A DNA stretch of 64,000 bases from Streptantibioticus_C sp963761325. Lineage in GTDB: Bacteria; Actinomycetota; Actinomycetes; Streptomycetales; Streptomycetaceae. Positions 7,933 through 17,100 of this stretch are shown one piece after another. The number at the start of each line of letters is the position of its first letter. Positions within the stretch are counted from its first letter, which is position 1. The position numbers and the translations under genes were made by a program. Location: NCBI GenBank assembly GCA_963761325.1, contig CAVXGZ010000002.1, positions 1,116,001-1,180,000 of the forward strand, given 5' to 3'. A model generated the notes under the pieces. That model saw only the letters and a program-made list of their open reading frames with translations, was not told the origin of the DNA and searched no databases.

Positions 7933-9411
7933 ATGTCCGAAGGCTTCGTCCCCCGCCCGGCCGGCGGGTCCGGGGTGCCCCGCAGACCCGGTGTCACGCT
8001 GTTGATCGCCGCGTTCGGCACGCTGCTGGTCCTGGTGGACTACACCTCGCCGCTGACCACGCTGGCTCCGATGGCCTCGTCCCTGCACGCCGGACCGATC
8101 GCGCAGACCTGGACGTTGACCGGGATGCTGGTCGGACTGTCCGCTCTTCTGCTGACGATGGGAAGCGCGGCGGACGACTTCGGCCGCAAGCGGGTCTTCG
8201 CAGCCGGCGCCGCGCTCCTCGCGCTGTCCAACACGCTGTCCGCCGCCGCACCGGACACCGGGCTCTTCCTGGCCGGGCGGGTCCTGCAGGGCTGCGCGTC
8301 GGCGGCCGTCCTGGCGCCCAGCCTCGGCCTGGTCGGCCAGGCGTACCCGTCGGGCCCGGCCCGGGTGCGGGCGACCGGGCTCTGGGGGGCCGCGGTGGGG
8401 CTCGGCATCGCGGTGGGCCCGGTCTACGCCGCCGTCCTGGCACGGCCGGCCGGCTGGCGTTCGGTGTACTGGGTGCTGGCCGCGCTGGCCGCGGTGTTGC
8501 TGCTGCTGGCCGCGCTCGGCCTCACCGAGTCGCGCAACGACCGCGCGCGCAGGCTCGATCCGCTGGGCGTGCTCACCCTGGCCGCCGGCTCCTCGTGCCT
8601 GATCGCCGGCCTCGCCGAGGGGCGCTACGGCTGGGGGCGCGGCCTGGTGCTCGGCCTGCTCGCGGCCGGTGTGCTGCTGCTGGCGGCGTTCCTGCTCGTC
8701 GAGGCGCGCATCGCCGAACCGATGCTCGACCTCACGCTGTTCCGCGATCCCGGTTTCGTCGTCTCGTGCGGTGGCGCGCTCTTCACTGGCCTGTCGATCG
8801 TCGGCCTGATGAGCTACCTGCCCACCGTCCTGCAGCGGTCGCTGGGGGAGTCGCCGCTGACGGCGAGCGGTGTGCTGGTGGTCTGGTCCGGGCTCTCCGT
8901 CGTCTCGGCGCTGCAGGCCCGGCGGTTGGCCGCCCGGGTGCCCGCGATCACGCAGGTGGCCGCCTCCCTGCTGGTCTGCGGTCTGGGCGAGGCGGCGCTG
9001 TTCGGCCTGCGGTCCGGCGGGTCGTGGCTGGGGCTGGTGCCCGGCCTGGCCGTCGCGGGCGTGGGCAGCGGGGTGCTCAACGCCGCGCTGGCCCGGCTGG
9101 CGGTGGCCAGCGTCCCCGCCGACCGCGGCTCGATGGGATCGGGGGCCAACAACACCGCCCGCTACCTCGGTTCCTCGCTGGGCGTCGCGATCGTGGTCAC
9201 CGTGGCGACCCGGTCGGTGGCCGGCCGCGACCCCGCCGCGGCCCTCGCCTCCGGCACCGACCGGGCGGTCTTGGTCTCCGCCGCGCTGTGCCTGGTGGGC
9301 GCCGCGATCGCGGTGTGCGGCCGGGTCGCGGAGGTGCGGGCCGCCCGTTCCGCCCCCGCTCCCGGCGCGGCCCGCCCGGCGCCCGCCCCGGCGGCCGGCC
9401 GGCCCGCCTGA
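7933..9411 (+). CDS. MFS drug efflux transporter, DHA2 (14-TM) type
   Basis: A 492-residue membrane protein with about 14 hydrophobic segments. The motif between helices 2 and 3 is seen as GSAADDFGRKRVF, and the helix 5 antiporter motif region GLWGAAVGLGIAVGPVYAAVL is present as the glycine-rich stretch around residues 156-175. The family exports drugs or small metabolites in exchange for protons. AGGAG at 7921-7925 gives a 7-base spacing to the ATG at 7933 and only 4 bases to the GTG at 7930, so the ATG is preferred. Induction by ligand release of a repressor from the upstream palindromes is likely. Confidence 0.88.
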   Translation: MSEGFVPRPAGGSGVPRRPGVTLLIAAFGTLLVLVDYTSPLTTLAPMASSLHAGPIAQTWTLTGMLVGLSALLLTMGSAADDFGRKRVFAAGAALLALSNTLSAAAPDTGLFLAGRVLQGCASAAVLAPSLGLVGQAYPSGPARVRATGLWGAAVGLGIAVGPVYAAVLARPAGWRSVYWVLAALAAVLLLLAALGLTESRNDRARRLDPLGVLTLAAGSSCLIAGLAEGRYGWGRGLVLGLLAAGVLLLAAFLLVEARIAEPMLDLTLFRDPGFVVSCGGALFTGLSIVGLMSYLPTVLQRSLGESPLTASGVLVVWSGLSVVSALQARRLAARVPAITQVAASLLVCGLGEAALFGLRSGGSWLGLVPGLAVAGVGSGVLNAALARLAVASVPADRGSMGSGANNTARYLGSSLGVAIVVTVATRSVAGRDPAAALASGTDRAVLVSAALCLVGAAIAVCGRVAEVRAARSAPAPGAARPAPAPAAGRPA

Positions 9412-9550
9412 CCCGGCGTCGATACGGCCGGGACGGCGGCTCGGACCGGGCGTCGGCACGCGGAGCGGCGCACGCCGCCGCCCGATCGGGCCGAACGCGG
9501 CGGCGTGGGGCCCTCGTTGGCCCGCCGGCGCGGCAGGTACCCGCTGTCCA

Positions 9551-9599
9551 TTGACTGAACCAGTCAGACCAGAATACGCTCCACGTCGACAACTGGTTC
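9551..9599 (+). promoter_or_regulatory. Promoter and GntR-type operator of the sugar operon
   Basis: A TTGACT -35 (9551-9556) and TACGCT -10 (9575-9580) are 18 bases apart. The inverted repeat GAACCAGT (9557-9564) / ACTGGTTC (9592-9599) overlaps the spacer and start region, with an extra ACCAG in between. The ACTGGT core recurs at the divergent GntR/ABC promoter, suggesting one regulator controls both. Confidence 0.65.
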
Positions 9600-9615
9600 G
9601 ACAAGGAGCTGCCTG

Positions 9616-10410
9616 GTGCGTGTACCACCGACCCTGTTCGCCGATCCGCAGAGCCTGGGCACCGCGCTCGCCTCGCGGATCGCCGACGAGATCGCCGGTG
9701 CCGGCGCGCGGCGGCGCCGTTACGTGCTCGGCTGCCCCGGTGGGCGCAGCGCGCTGAGCACGTACATCGCGCTCGCCGGCGAGGTCGCCGCCCGCGGCCT
9801 CGATCTTCGCCACGTGGTCGTGGTGATGATGGACGAGTACGTCGAGCGCGGCCCGGACGGCGTCTTCCGCCGTATCGACCCGTCGATGGAGCACAGCTGC
9901 GCGCGCTTCGGCGCCCTGGAGATCGTCCGGCGCCTCAACACCGCGGCCGGACCGGGCCGCGGCATCACCCCCTACCGGCTGCTCGTGCCGGACCCCGCCG
10001 ACCCGGAGGCGTACGACCGCCGGATCGAAGAACTGGGCGGCATCGACCTGTTCTTGCTCGCCTCCGGCTCCGGTGACGGGCACATCGCCTTCAACCCGGC
10101 GGGCACCGAACGCGGCGCGCGCACCCGTGTGGTGGCGCTGGCCGAGCAGACCCGCCGGGACAACCTGGACACCTTCCCCAGCTTCCGGGGCCGGCTCGAC
10201 GACGTGCCCCGGCACGGTGTCACCGTCGGCACCGGCACCATCCTGGAGCACTCGCGCAGCGTCGTGATGCTGGCGCACGGCCCGCACAAGGCCGACGCGG
10301 TGCGCCGGCTGGCGGCGGCCGAACGCTACGAGCCGGACTGGCCCGCCACCATCTTCACCGAGTGCGCCGACTCCCGGCTCTTCGTCGACCACGCCAGCGC
10401 CCCCGCCTGA
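9616..10410 (+). CDS. Glucosamine-6-phosphate deaminase / 6-phosphogluconolactonase family protein
   Basis: A 264-residue sugar-phosphate isomerase-fold enzyme. It has the two NagB signature segments: VVMMDEYVERG (base-catalyst Asp region) and SGSGDGHIAFNPAG (phosphate and active-site loop). A conserved C-terminal region reading GTGTILEHSRSVVMLAHGPHKADAV is also typical. The likely role is to convert a glucosamine-6-phosphate-type product into fructose 6-phosphate and ammonia, feeding glycolysis. GTG start with AAGGAG 8 bases upstream. First gene of the GH4-kinase operon. Confidence 0.87.
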   Translation: MRVPPTLFADPQSLGTALASRIADEIAGAGARRRRYVLGCPGGRSALSTYIALAGEVAARGLDLRHVVVVMMDEYVERGPDGVFRRIDPSMEHSCARFGALEIVRRLNTAAGPGRGITPYRLLVPDPADPEAYDRRIEELGGIDLFLLASGSGDGHIAFNPAGTERGARTRVVALAEQTRRDNLDTFPSFRGRLDDVPRHGVTVGTGTILEHSRSVVMLAHGPHKADAVRRLAAAERYEPDWPATIFTECADSRLFVDHASAPA

Positions 10411-10447
10411 CCCACCACCCCGCAGACCGCACGTCACAAGGAGAGAC

Positions 10448-11755
10448 ATGGCCCGCATCAAGATCGCGTACCTCGGCGGTGGTTCCTCTCGCGCCCCGGG
10501 GACCATGGCCTCGTTCATCCACCACGGATCGGAGTTCGACGGCTCCGAGTTCGTCCTGATCGACCTGGACCCCGACCACCTCGAGGTGGTCCGGGCGATC
10601 ACCGAGAAGATGATCGCCAACGCCGGCCTCGACATCACCGTCTCGGCCACCACCGACCAGCGCGCCGGCCTGCGGGACGTCGACGCGGTGCTCTCCAGCT
10701 TCCGCCCCGGCGGCTTCGGGGCCAGGGCGCTGGACGAGCGCATCCCGCTGAAGTACGGCGTGATCGGCCAGGAGACCCAGGGCCCCGGCGGCCTGATGAT
10801 GTCGCTGCGCTCGATCCAGGTGGTCAAGGGCCTGTGCGAGAACCTCGCCGACGTCGCCCCGAACGCCCGCATCTTCAACTACACCAACCCGGTCAACATC
10901 GTCTCCCAGGCGGTGGCCGACAACACCGACATCCCGATCGCGTCGTTCTGCGAGGGGCCGATCGTCTTCCCGCCGGTCATCGCCAAGGCCGCCGGCCTCG
11001 ACCCGCGCAAGCTGGTCGCCACCATGGCCGGCGTGAACCACAACTGCTGGTCCACCAGCGCCACCTACGACGGCCAGGACGCCTTCCCCATCCTGCGGGA
11101 GCGCTGGGAGGCGCTCAAGGACCAGCCGACCGACAACGTCAACGGCATGCGGGCGCTGCACCTGGCGGTCGCCATGGGCTCGATCCCGTCCGACTACTTC
11201 AACTACTTCTACTTCCGCGACGAGATCCTGCGCGAGCACCAGCTCGCCCCCAGGACCCGCTCCGAGACCATCACGGCCTCGCTGGACGGGTACTGGGCGC
11301 ACTACCGTGAGCAGGCCGCCTCCCAGGCCCCCGAGCTGGACCCGAAGCGCTCGCGCGGCGGCATCCACGAGCTGGAGCTGGCCATCGACGCGATCAGCGC
11401 GTTCTACAACGACACCGGCGCCCGGCTGCCGTTCAACATCCCCAACACCGGCGGCGTGCTGCCGGGCTTCGACGAGAGCACGGTGGTCGAGCTGTGGGGC
11501 ACGGTGGACGCCAAGGGCTTCCACCCGGACCCCCAGGAGCCGCTGCCGCACTCGGTGCTCGGGCTGACCCAGGCGCTGGCCGAGTACCAGATCCTGGCCG
11601 CCCGGGCGGGTTGGGACGGCGACCGCTCGGACGCCGTGCGCGCCATGGCGGCGCACCCGCTCGTGCCGTCGCTGCCGGTCGCCGAGGCGCTGTACGACGA
11701 GATGGCCGCCGCCCAGGCCGACTGGCTTCCGAAGCGGCTGCTCGGCAACCTGTGA
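10448..11755 (+). CDS. Glycoside hydrolase family 4 (6-phospho-glycosidase)
   Basis: A 435-residue NAD+ and Mn2+ dependent glycosidase. The N-terminal GGGSSRAPG motif (about residues 8-16) is the NAD-binding loop, IDLDPDHLEVV follows, and NYTNPVNIV is the substrate-pocket segment. The metal ligands are Cys168 in SFCEGP and His198 in GVNHNCW. The family hydrolyses phosphorylated disaccharides by oxidation at C3. An AGGAGAG ribosome binding site precedes the ATG. Since no PTS genes are nearby, phosphorylation of the incoming disaccharide must come from elsewhere, probably the kinase encoded next, which overlaps it by 4 bases. Confidence 0.9.
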   Translation: MARIKIAYLGGGSSRAPGTMASFIHHGSEFDGSEFVLIDLDPDHLEVVRAITEKMIANAGLDITVSATTDQRAGLRDVDAVLSSFRPGGFGARALDERIPLKYGVIGQETQGPGGLMMSLRSIQVVKGLCENLADVAPNARIFNYTNPVNIVSQAVADNTDIPIASFCEGPIVFPPVIAKAAGLDPRKLVATMAGVNHNCWSTSATYDGQDAFPILRERWEALKDQPTDNVNGMRALHLAVAMGSIPSDYFNYFYFRDEILREHQLAPRTRSETITASLDGYWAHYREQAASQAPELDPKRSRGGIHELELAIDAISAFYNDTGARLPFNIPNTGGVLPGFDESTVVELWGTVDAKGFHPDPQEPLPHSVLGLTQALAEYQILAARAGWDGDRSDAVRAMAAHPLVPSLPVAEALYDEMAAAQADWLPKRLLGNL

Positions 11756-12756
11756 TCCGCGGTTATCTCGGCGTCGACGCCGGCAACAGCAAGACGGCGG
11801 CGGTGGTCTGCCTGGCGGACGGCCAGGTGGTCGGTACCGGGGTCTCCGGCTGCGGTGACATCTACGGCGCGGCCACGCCGCAGGCCGCGCTTGAGGCGGT
11901 GCTCACCGCCGTCGGCCAGGCGCTGTCCCGGGCCGGCGCCGCGCCGGAGGACCTGGCCGCCGCCGCGCTGCGGCTGGCCGGCGTGGACTGGCCGGAGGAC
12001 CGCGAGTGGTGGCGTGCCGCGCTGGCGGCCCGCTGGCCGGCCGGCCTGCCGCGCTCGATCCTCAACGACGGCTACGCCGCGATCCGCTGCGGCGATCCGG
12101 CCGGCAGCGGGGTCTCGGTGATCGGCGGGACCGCGGCGGCCGTCGCGGCCCGCGGCCCGGACGGCGCGCTGTGGGACATGGGCTGGTGGGGCCAGCACGC
12201 CATGGGCGCGACCGGGTTGGCCCGGGAGGCGTTCAAGGCGATCTGCCTGGCGGAGCTGGGCGAGGCCGAGCCGACCGGGCTGACCGCGGCGCTGCTGGAG
12301 TTCTACGGGCTGGACAGCGTCCGCGACCTGAACCACTGGTTCACCCGGCGGGTCGGCGCGGCGGCCCCGGCGGACCGCACCCGGTGCGCGCCGGTGGTCA
12401 CCGCGGTGGCCGCGCAGGGCGATCCGGTGGCGGTCGAGCTGGTGCGCGAGCAGGGCCGGCGGTTCGCCCGGTACGCGGGCGTGGCCGCCCGTCAGGTGGG
12501 CCTGGCCGGTTCGGGCGAGCCGGTGGGCGTGGTGTTGTCGGGATCCGTGTTGATGGCTCCCGGCTCGCCCGTCACGGCGGCCCTGCTGGAGGAGCTGCCG
12601 AACTATCTGCCGCACGCCGTCCCGCACCGCACGCTGCTGCCGCCGGTGTGCGGTGCGGTGCTGGACGCGCTGGCCGAGGGCGGCGCCGAGCCGGACGCCG
12701 GCACGCTCGAACGGCTCGCCGCCAGCATGCCGAAGACCGGCCCGGACGCCGGCTGA
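11752..12756 (+). CDS. BadF/BadG/BcrA-family sugar kinase (N-acetylglucosamine kinase type)
   Basis: A 334-residue ASKHA-fold kinase. GVDAGNSKTAAVV at residues 7-19 is the phosphate-1 loop, ILNDGYAAI with VIGGTAAAVAA is phosphate-2, and VVLSGSVL is the adenosine motif. Relatives phosphorylate N-acetylglucosamine or related sugars. The GTG start overlaps the GH4 stop (GTGA at 11752-11755), which couples translation of the two. The operon context suggests it phosphorylates the imported mono- or disaccharide so that GH4 can act. A symmetrical hairpin follows the stop. Confidence 0.85.
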   Translation: MIRGYLGVDAGNSKTAAVVCLADGQVVGTGVSGCGDIYGAATPQAALEAVLTAVGQALSRAGAAPEDLAAAALRLAGVDWPEDREWWRAALAARWPAGLPRSILNDGYAAIRCGDPAGSGVSVIGGTAAAVAARGPDGALWDMGWWGQHAMGATGLAREAFKAICLAELGEAEPTGLTAALLEFYGLDSVRDLNHWFTRRVGAAAPADRTRCAPVVTAVAAQGDPVAVELVREQGRRFARYAGVAARQVGLAGSGEPVGVVLSGSVLMAPGSPVTAALLEELPNYLPHAVPHRTLLPPVCGAVLDALAEGGAEPDAGTLERLAASMPKTGPDAG

Positions 12757-12780
12757 GCGGACCGGGCGGGGTCAACCGCT

Positions 12781-12810
12781 CCCGGCGCCGTGGCCGTTCA
12801 CGGCGCCGGG
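12781..12810. terminator. Bidirectional terminator between kinase and GntR genes
   Basis: Perfect 12-bp arms (CCCGGCGCCGTG and CACGGCGCCGGG) with a 6-base loop lie where the two convergent genes meet. The right arm runs into the last codons of the regulator gene. Confidence 0.7.
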
Positions 12811-13544
12811 ACCGGTCGGAAGAGGTCGGCGTGGAAGCGGTAGGCGTCCGCCCGGTAGCACATCAGGCCGCACAGGATCGGCGTTCCGTCCACCCCGTAG
12901 GTGAGCTCCTCGCCGACCAGCACCGGGCTGCCCGCCTCTATACCGAGCAGTTCAGCGGTCTCCTCCGAGCCGGCGTCGGCCCGGACCGTGTAGGCGCTGC
13001 GCGCGATGCGCACCCCGCAGACCTGTTCCAGCGTCGCGTACAGCGAACGGTCGGTCAGGTCCACCCCGGCCAGCCCGGGCGCCTGGTCGAGGACGACCAC
13101 GCTGGTGTCCACGCAGACCGGCACCTGCTCCAGGCTGCGCAGCCGGCGCACCTCCAGCACCCGGGCGGCCGGCGCGGTCCGCAGCCGGGTCGCCTCCTCG
13201 AAGGTGGCCGGCCGCTCGCGCTGCGACAGCACCTGCGACTGCGCGGTCAGCCCGCGCGCGTAGGCCATCTCGGAGAAGCTCTGCAGCGTGCTCGGCGGTT
13301 CCCCCACCATGCGGCGCGGCACGAACCAGCCGCGCTGCGAGGAGCGTTCCAGCGCGCCCTGCTCGGCGAGCCGGCCCAGCGCCTGACGCAGTGTCGACCG
13401 GCTGACCCCCACGGTGGTGGCGAGATCCCGTTCGCCGGGCAGCCGTGAGCCCGGGGAGAAGACGCCTCGGTGCAGCGCCTCGGTGAGTTTGCGATACGTC
13501 TCGGCGACGGCCGGTCCGCCCCCCGCATCCGCGTCTCTCGTCAT
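12798..13544 (-). CDS. GntR/HutC (UTRA) transcriptional regulator of the sugar cluster
   Basis: A 248-residue regulator. Residues about 12-75 form the winged helix-turn-helix (PGSRLPGERDLATTVGVSRS then LRQALGRLAEQG), and the rest matches the UTRA effector domain with EVRRLRSLEQVPVCVDTSVV and the final GEELTYGVDGTPILCGLMCYR strands. HutC members bind phosphorylated or free sugars. It is transcribed away from the ABC importer across a shared intergenic region carrying ATACCAGT/ACTGGTAT repeats, so it probably controls itself, the importer and the 9.6-kb operon. Confidence 0.88.
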   Translation of the reverse strand: MTRDADAGGGPAVAETYRKLTEALHRGVFSPGSRLPGERDLATTVGVSRSTLRQALGRLAEQGALERSSQRGWFVPRRMVGEPPSTLQSFSEMAYARGLTAQSQVLSQRERPATFEEATRLRTAPAARVLEVRRLRSLEQVPVCVDTSVVVLDQAPGLAGVDLTDRSLYATLEQVCGVRIARSAYTVRADAGSEETAELLGIEAGSPVLVGEELTYGVDGTPILCGLMCYRADAYRFHADLFRPVPAP

Positions 13545-13553
13545 GAGCGGATG

Positions 13554-13610
13554 ATACCAGTGGGCACTACGGCCACGGTATGGACTAACTGGTATGCACG
13601 TGTCTATGCT
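13554..13610. promoter_or_regulatory. Divergent promoter and GntR operator (regulator / ABC importer)
   Basis: ATACCAGT (13554-13561) and ACTGGTAT (13588-13595) form an inverted repeat. A TGGACT -35 (13581-13586) and TATGCT -10 (13605-13610), 18 bases apart, would drive the importer, with the right half-site inside the spacer. The half-site is shared with the operator at 9.55 kb. Confidence 0.65.
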
Positions 13611-13703
13611 CACGGTCACGCTCAGGGCTCCGCCGCTGCCGGCATTCTCCGGTATGCCGCTCAGCCGGGCCGGAGCGACCACCCGAACGTTAGGGGAGCT
13701 GGA

Positions 13704-15074
13704 ATGTTCCGCATCGGAAGAATCACGACGATCACCGCAGTCGCTCTGTCACTTGCCGGTGCCCTGGGGCTCTCCGCCTGCGCTCCAGGGGGCGGTTCCG
13801 CTCCCGCCGCGGCTCAGCCCAGCGGCCCGGTCTCCACCGACCCGGCCCACATGGGCAAGGTGCAACTGCAGGTGCTGGACTACTTCTCCGGCGGTGTCGA
13901 CAACGCCTGGATGACCAGCGTCGTGGCGGCGTTCCACCACAAGTACCCCAATATCACCATCAAGCGCACCTCGCAGGGCTGGAACGACGTGATGCAGGAG
14001 CTTCCACTGAAGCTCAAGTCACCCAACCCGCCCGACATCGTGCCGGCCAACAACGGCTGGCAGTCGCTGGGCGCGCTCGTCCAGGGCGGGCTGGTGCTCA
14101 ACCTGGACCGCTACGCCGCCGCCTACGGCTGGCGCAAGCGGATCCCGCAGTCGATCCTGCGTGAGCACGAGTTCTCGGCGAACGGCAAGCAGATGGGCAC
14201 CGGGTCGATGTTCGGCATGCCGGTGGCCCGCGCCTCGCTGATCGAGGTGTACTACAACCGCAACCTGCTGAAGAAGATCGGCGCCCAGGTCCCGACGACC
14301 TTCGCCGACTTCCAGACCGACCTGGCCAAGGCCAAGGCGGCCGGCATCACCCCGATCTCGCTGGGCAACGCCGACCAGGCGGGCATCACCCAGCCGCTCT
14401 ACAGCGTCATGGACGCCTACGGCGCGCAGTCCAGCATCTCCAACCTGATCTACTCGCAGGGCCACGTGCCGGTGAAGGCCAGCGGCCTCACCCAGGCCAT
14501 CACCTCCCTCAAGCAGTGGGCCGGCAAGGGCTACTTCACACCGGACTACGCCGGAGTGGCCGCCCAGGACGCCGCGCAGGACTTCGTGAACGGCAAGGGC
14601 CTGTTCCACTTCGACTACTCCGGCTCGCTGCCGCTGGCCGCCGGACAGGGCCACGACATCGGTTCGTTCCTGATGCCGCGCGCCAACGGCGGCCCGGCGG
14701 TCGCCACCGCGTCGTCGGCCACCAACTTCTCCGTCTCCGCCAAGTCCAAGCACGCGGCCGCCGCCGCGGCGTTCCTCAACTTCGCCTCCGGCCCGCAGGC
14801 CGCGCAACTGGCCGTGGACCACTCCACGATGCCGATGCTCGACCCGTCGCTGAAGGCCCCCGCGGGCAACCCGCTGTTCACCGACGACGTGGCCAACGCG
14901 GCGCAGCTCACCTCGCACGACTCCTCGGTGCCCTACCTGGACTGGGCCACCCCCACCCTGCTGACCACCGTCAACACCGACATGCAGGACCTGCTGGCCG
15001 GCCGCAAGACGATCAACGACGTCGTGCAGGCCGTGCAGAAGGACGACGACACGTTCACCGCGACGCTGAAGTAA
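13704..15074 (+). CDS. Sugar ABC transporter substrate-binding lipoprotein
   Basis: A 456-residue family 1 extracellular solute-binding protein. The N-terminus has a basic start, a hydrophobic stretch and a lipobox LGLSAC with Cys at about residue 28, so it is lipid-anchored outside the membrane. Typical sequence features include YFSGGVDNAWMTSVVAAFHHKYPNI near the start and later VYYNRNLLKKIGAQVPTTF, the usual hinge and ligand-lobe segments. GGGGAG precedes the ATG. It begins the importer operon. Confidence 0.92.
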   Translation: MFRIGRITTITAVALSLAGALGLSACAPGGGSAPAAAQPSGPVSTDPAHMGKVQLQVLDYFSGGVDNAWMTSVVAAFHHKYPNITIKRTSQGWNDVMQELPLKLKSPNPPDIVPANNGWQSLGALVQGGLVLNLDRYAAAYGWRKRIPQSILREHEFSANGKQMGTGSMFGMPVARASLIEVYYNRNLLKKIGAQVPTTFADFQTDLAKAKAAGITPISLGNADQAGITQPLYSVMDAYGAQSSISNLIYSQGHVPVKASGLTQAITSLKQWAGKGYFTPDYAGVAAQDAAQDFVNGKGLFHFDYSGSLPLAAGQGHDIGSFLMPRANGGPAVATASSATNFSVSAKSKHAAAAAAFLNFASGPQAAQLAVDHSTMPMLDPSLKAPAGNPLFTDDVANAAQLTSHDSSVPYLDWATPTLLTTVNTDMQDLLAGRKTINDVVQAVQKDDDTFTATLK

Positions 15075-15085
15075 CCGGGTTGACC

Positions 15086-16075
15086 ATGCCGACACCCTCC
15101 TCGACCGGCTCCCTGCCGGACACCGACGCCGTGCGCACGGCGGCCCCTGCCGGGGCCGCCCGCCCGGCCCCGGCATCCGGCCGCCGGAGCAACGCGACCC
15201 TCTCCTCGGTCCGCCGCCGGCGGCGCTGGACCGGAATGCTCTTCCTCGCGCCCGCCCTCGTCGCCTATGTGATCGTCGTCCTGGTGCCGGCCGGCCAGGG
15301 CGTCTGGCTGTCCTTCTGGCACTGGAACGGCATCACGGCGGCGACCTGGGCCGGCTTCAGCAACTACACCGGCTTCTTCACCGACCCCACGCTGCGCCAG
15401 GCCCTCGAACACACCCTGGTCTTCATCCTCTTCTTCTCGGTGCTGCCCATCGTCCTCGGCCTGCTCAGCGCCGCCCTCACCTCCCGCAAGGAGGTGCGCG
15501 GCGCCGGGATCTACCGCTGGGTGATCTTCCTTCCGCAACTGCTGACGCCGGCCGTCACCGCGGTCGTGTGGAAGCGGATCTACGCCCCCAACGGGCCGCT
15601 CGACCTGGTGCTGCGCGCCGTGGGACTCGGCGGGCTGGCCCGCGGCTGGCTCGGCGACTACACCTGGGCGCTGCCGGCGCTCGGCCTGGCCGGCACCTGG
15701 GCGGCCTTCGGCCTGTGCATGGTGCTGTTCGTCTCCGGCACCCAGGCCATCCCCACCGAGCTGTACGACGCCGCCCGGGTCGACGGCGCGGGCGCGGTGC
15801 GGGAGTTCTTCACCGTGACGCTTCCCGGGCTGCGCGGCCAGATGGCGGTGGCGCTCACCCTCTCCGCGCTCGGCGCGCTGCGGGTCTTCGACATCGTCTG
15901 GCTGACCACCCGCGGCGGGCCGGGCACCTCCACCATCACTCCGACGATCATCCTGTACGAACGCGCCTTCACCAATCCGGACATCGGCGCCGCCTCCGCG
16001 ATCGGCGTCATCCTGGCGGTGGTCTCCCTCGCCGTGGCCCTGTGCGTGGTCAAACTCTCCGAGGAGAAGCCCTGA
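15086..16075 (+). CDS. Sugar ABC transporter permease (MalF type)
   Basis: A 329-residue inner-membrane protein with six main hydrophobic helices after a disordered basic N-terminus. The EAA loop that contacts the ATPase reads ELYDAARVDGAGAVREFF. It lies 11 bases after the binding-protein stop and overlaps the next permease by one base. No ribosome binding site is obvious in front of the ATG, so expression may depend on coupling. Confidence 0.92.
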   Translation: MPTPSSTGSLPDTDAVRTAAPAGAARPAPASGRRSNATLSSVRRRRRWTGMLFLAPALVAYVIVVLVPAGQGVWLSFWHWNGITAATWAGFSNYTGFFTDPTLRQALEHTLVFILFFSVLPIVLGLLSAALTSRKEVRGAGIYRWVIFLPQLLTPAVTAVVWKRIYAPNGPLDLVLRAVGLGGLARGWLGDYTWALPALGLAGTWAAFGLCMVLFVSGTQAIPTELYDAARVDGAGAVREFFTVTLPGLRGQMAVALTLSALGALRVFDIVWLTTRGGPGTSTITPTIILYERAFTNPDIGAASAIGVILAVVSLAVALCVVKLSEEKP

Positions 16076-16887
16076 TGATCTCCAACCGGGAGAAGCTCGC
16101 CAACTACGTCATCCTCACCGCGGTGGCGCTGTGCGTCTTCTTCCCGCTCGCCTGGATCATCGGCGTCGCGGTGAGTCCCAGCGTGAGCGGCACCCTCGAC
16201 CTCCACCACATCCAGTGGTCCAACTTCGCCGCCGCCTGGCAGCAGGGCGGCTTCAGCCAGTACCTCAAGTCCAGTGTGATCATCACCCTCAGCGTGGTCG
16301 GCATAGCGACCGTGCTGGCCGTCATGTCGGGGTACGCCTTCGGCGTCCTCGGCGTGCCGGGCCAGAAGCTGCTGTTCCCGCTCGTGCTGTTGGGAATCAT
16401 GCTGCCGATGGAGACGATCATCGTCCCGCTCTACTACGACTTCCAGTCCTACGGCATCACCGACACCTACCAGGGCATCATCTTCGCCCAGGTCGGGCTG
16501 TCGGTGAGCTTCGGGACGTTCTGGATGCGCACCGCCTTCCGCGCCGTGCCGGCCACCCTCGCCGAGGCGGCCTCCATGGACGGCGCGGGGGTGTGGTCCC
16601 AACTGTGGCGGATCTACCTGCCGGTGGCGAAGCCCGCGGTCTTCACCCTCGTCCTGCTGAGCTTCATGTGGACCTGGAACGACTACTTCCTCTCGCTCGT
16701 CCTGGTCTCCGACCCCGGTCACCAGCCGCTCACCCTCGGCCTCGGCAACTTCTCCAGCCGCTACCTGGTGCAGATCAACCTGCTGTCCGCCGCGGCCGTG
16801 CTCATCTCGCTGCCCATCGTGGTGATGTACCTGGTCTTCCAACGCCACTTCATCCGCGGCGTGCTGGCCGGCGCGCTCAAGGAGTGA
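16075..16887 (+). CDS. Sugar ABC transporter permease (MalG type)
   Basis: A 270-residue partner permease with an EAA loop ATLAEAASMDGAGVWSQLW. TGATG overlap with the upstream permease shows translational coupling. No ATPase gene follows, as is usual for streptomycete sugar importers, which share a common ATPase (MsiK) encoded elsewhere. Start of the second helix region and the C-terminal GVLAGALKE are typical. Confidence 0.92.
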   Translation: MISNREKLANYVILTAVALCVFFPLAWIIGVAVSPSVSGTLDLHHIQWSNFAAAWQQGGFSQYLKSSVIITLSVVGIATVLAVMSGYAFGVLGVPGQKLLFPLVLLGIMLPMETIIVPLYYDFQSYGITDTYQGIIFAQVGLSVSFGTFWMRTAFRAVPATLAEAASMDGAGVWSQLWRIYLPVAKPAVFTLVLLSFMWTWNDYFLSLVLVSDPGHQPLTLGLGNFSSRYLVQINLLSAAAVLISLPIVVMYLVFQRHFIRGVLAGALKE

Positions 16888-16904
16888 CCGGGCGGCGGCC
16901 GATC

Positions 16905-17030
16905 CGGCTATGCTGCCGTCCGGTGCAACTCCCAGGTGCGGCCGTACAGTCGGCCGGTTCCGCCGCTCGGGCGGAACGATCCGGTGCGATTCCGGGACCA
17001 TGCGGTCAGACCCCGCCTCCCGGCCCGCGG
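16905..17030 (+). promoter_or_regulatory. FMN riboswitch (RFN element), divergent
   Basis: Two copies of the RFN repeat are visible: CCGGTGCAACTCCC then GGTGCGGCCGTACAGTC, and later GATCCGGTGCGATTCCGGGA followed by CGGTCAGAC. These match the order of conserved segments in FMN aptamers but depart from consensus in the first half. A small hairpin (GACGCCG/CGGCGTC, 17058-17074) lies between it and the ribosome binding site of the riboflavin gene. Boundaries are approximate. Confidence 0.68.
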
Positions 17031-17100
17031 TGACCCGGGCCCTCACGGACCAGCGAAGACGCCGTCACGGCGTCGAGTGACGATGAGGGGTGGCACAGCC

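Noticed and set aside
7882..10878. Minus-strand open frame of about 1000 codons
   Set aside because: It runs antisense to the MFS, NagB-like and GH4 genes. Its product is Ala/Gly/Arg/Gln-rich with no domain; it is a by-product of high GC.
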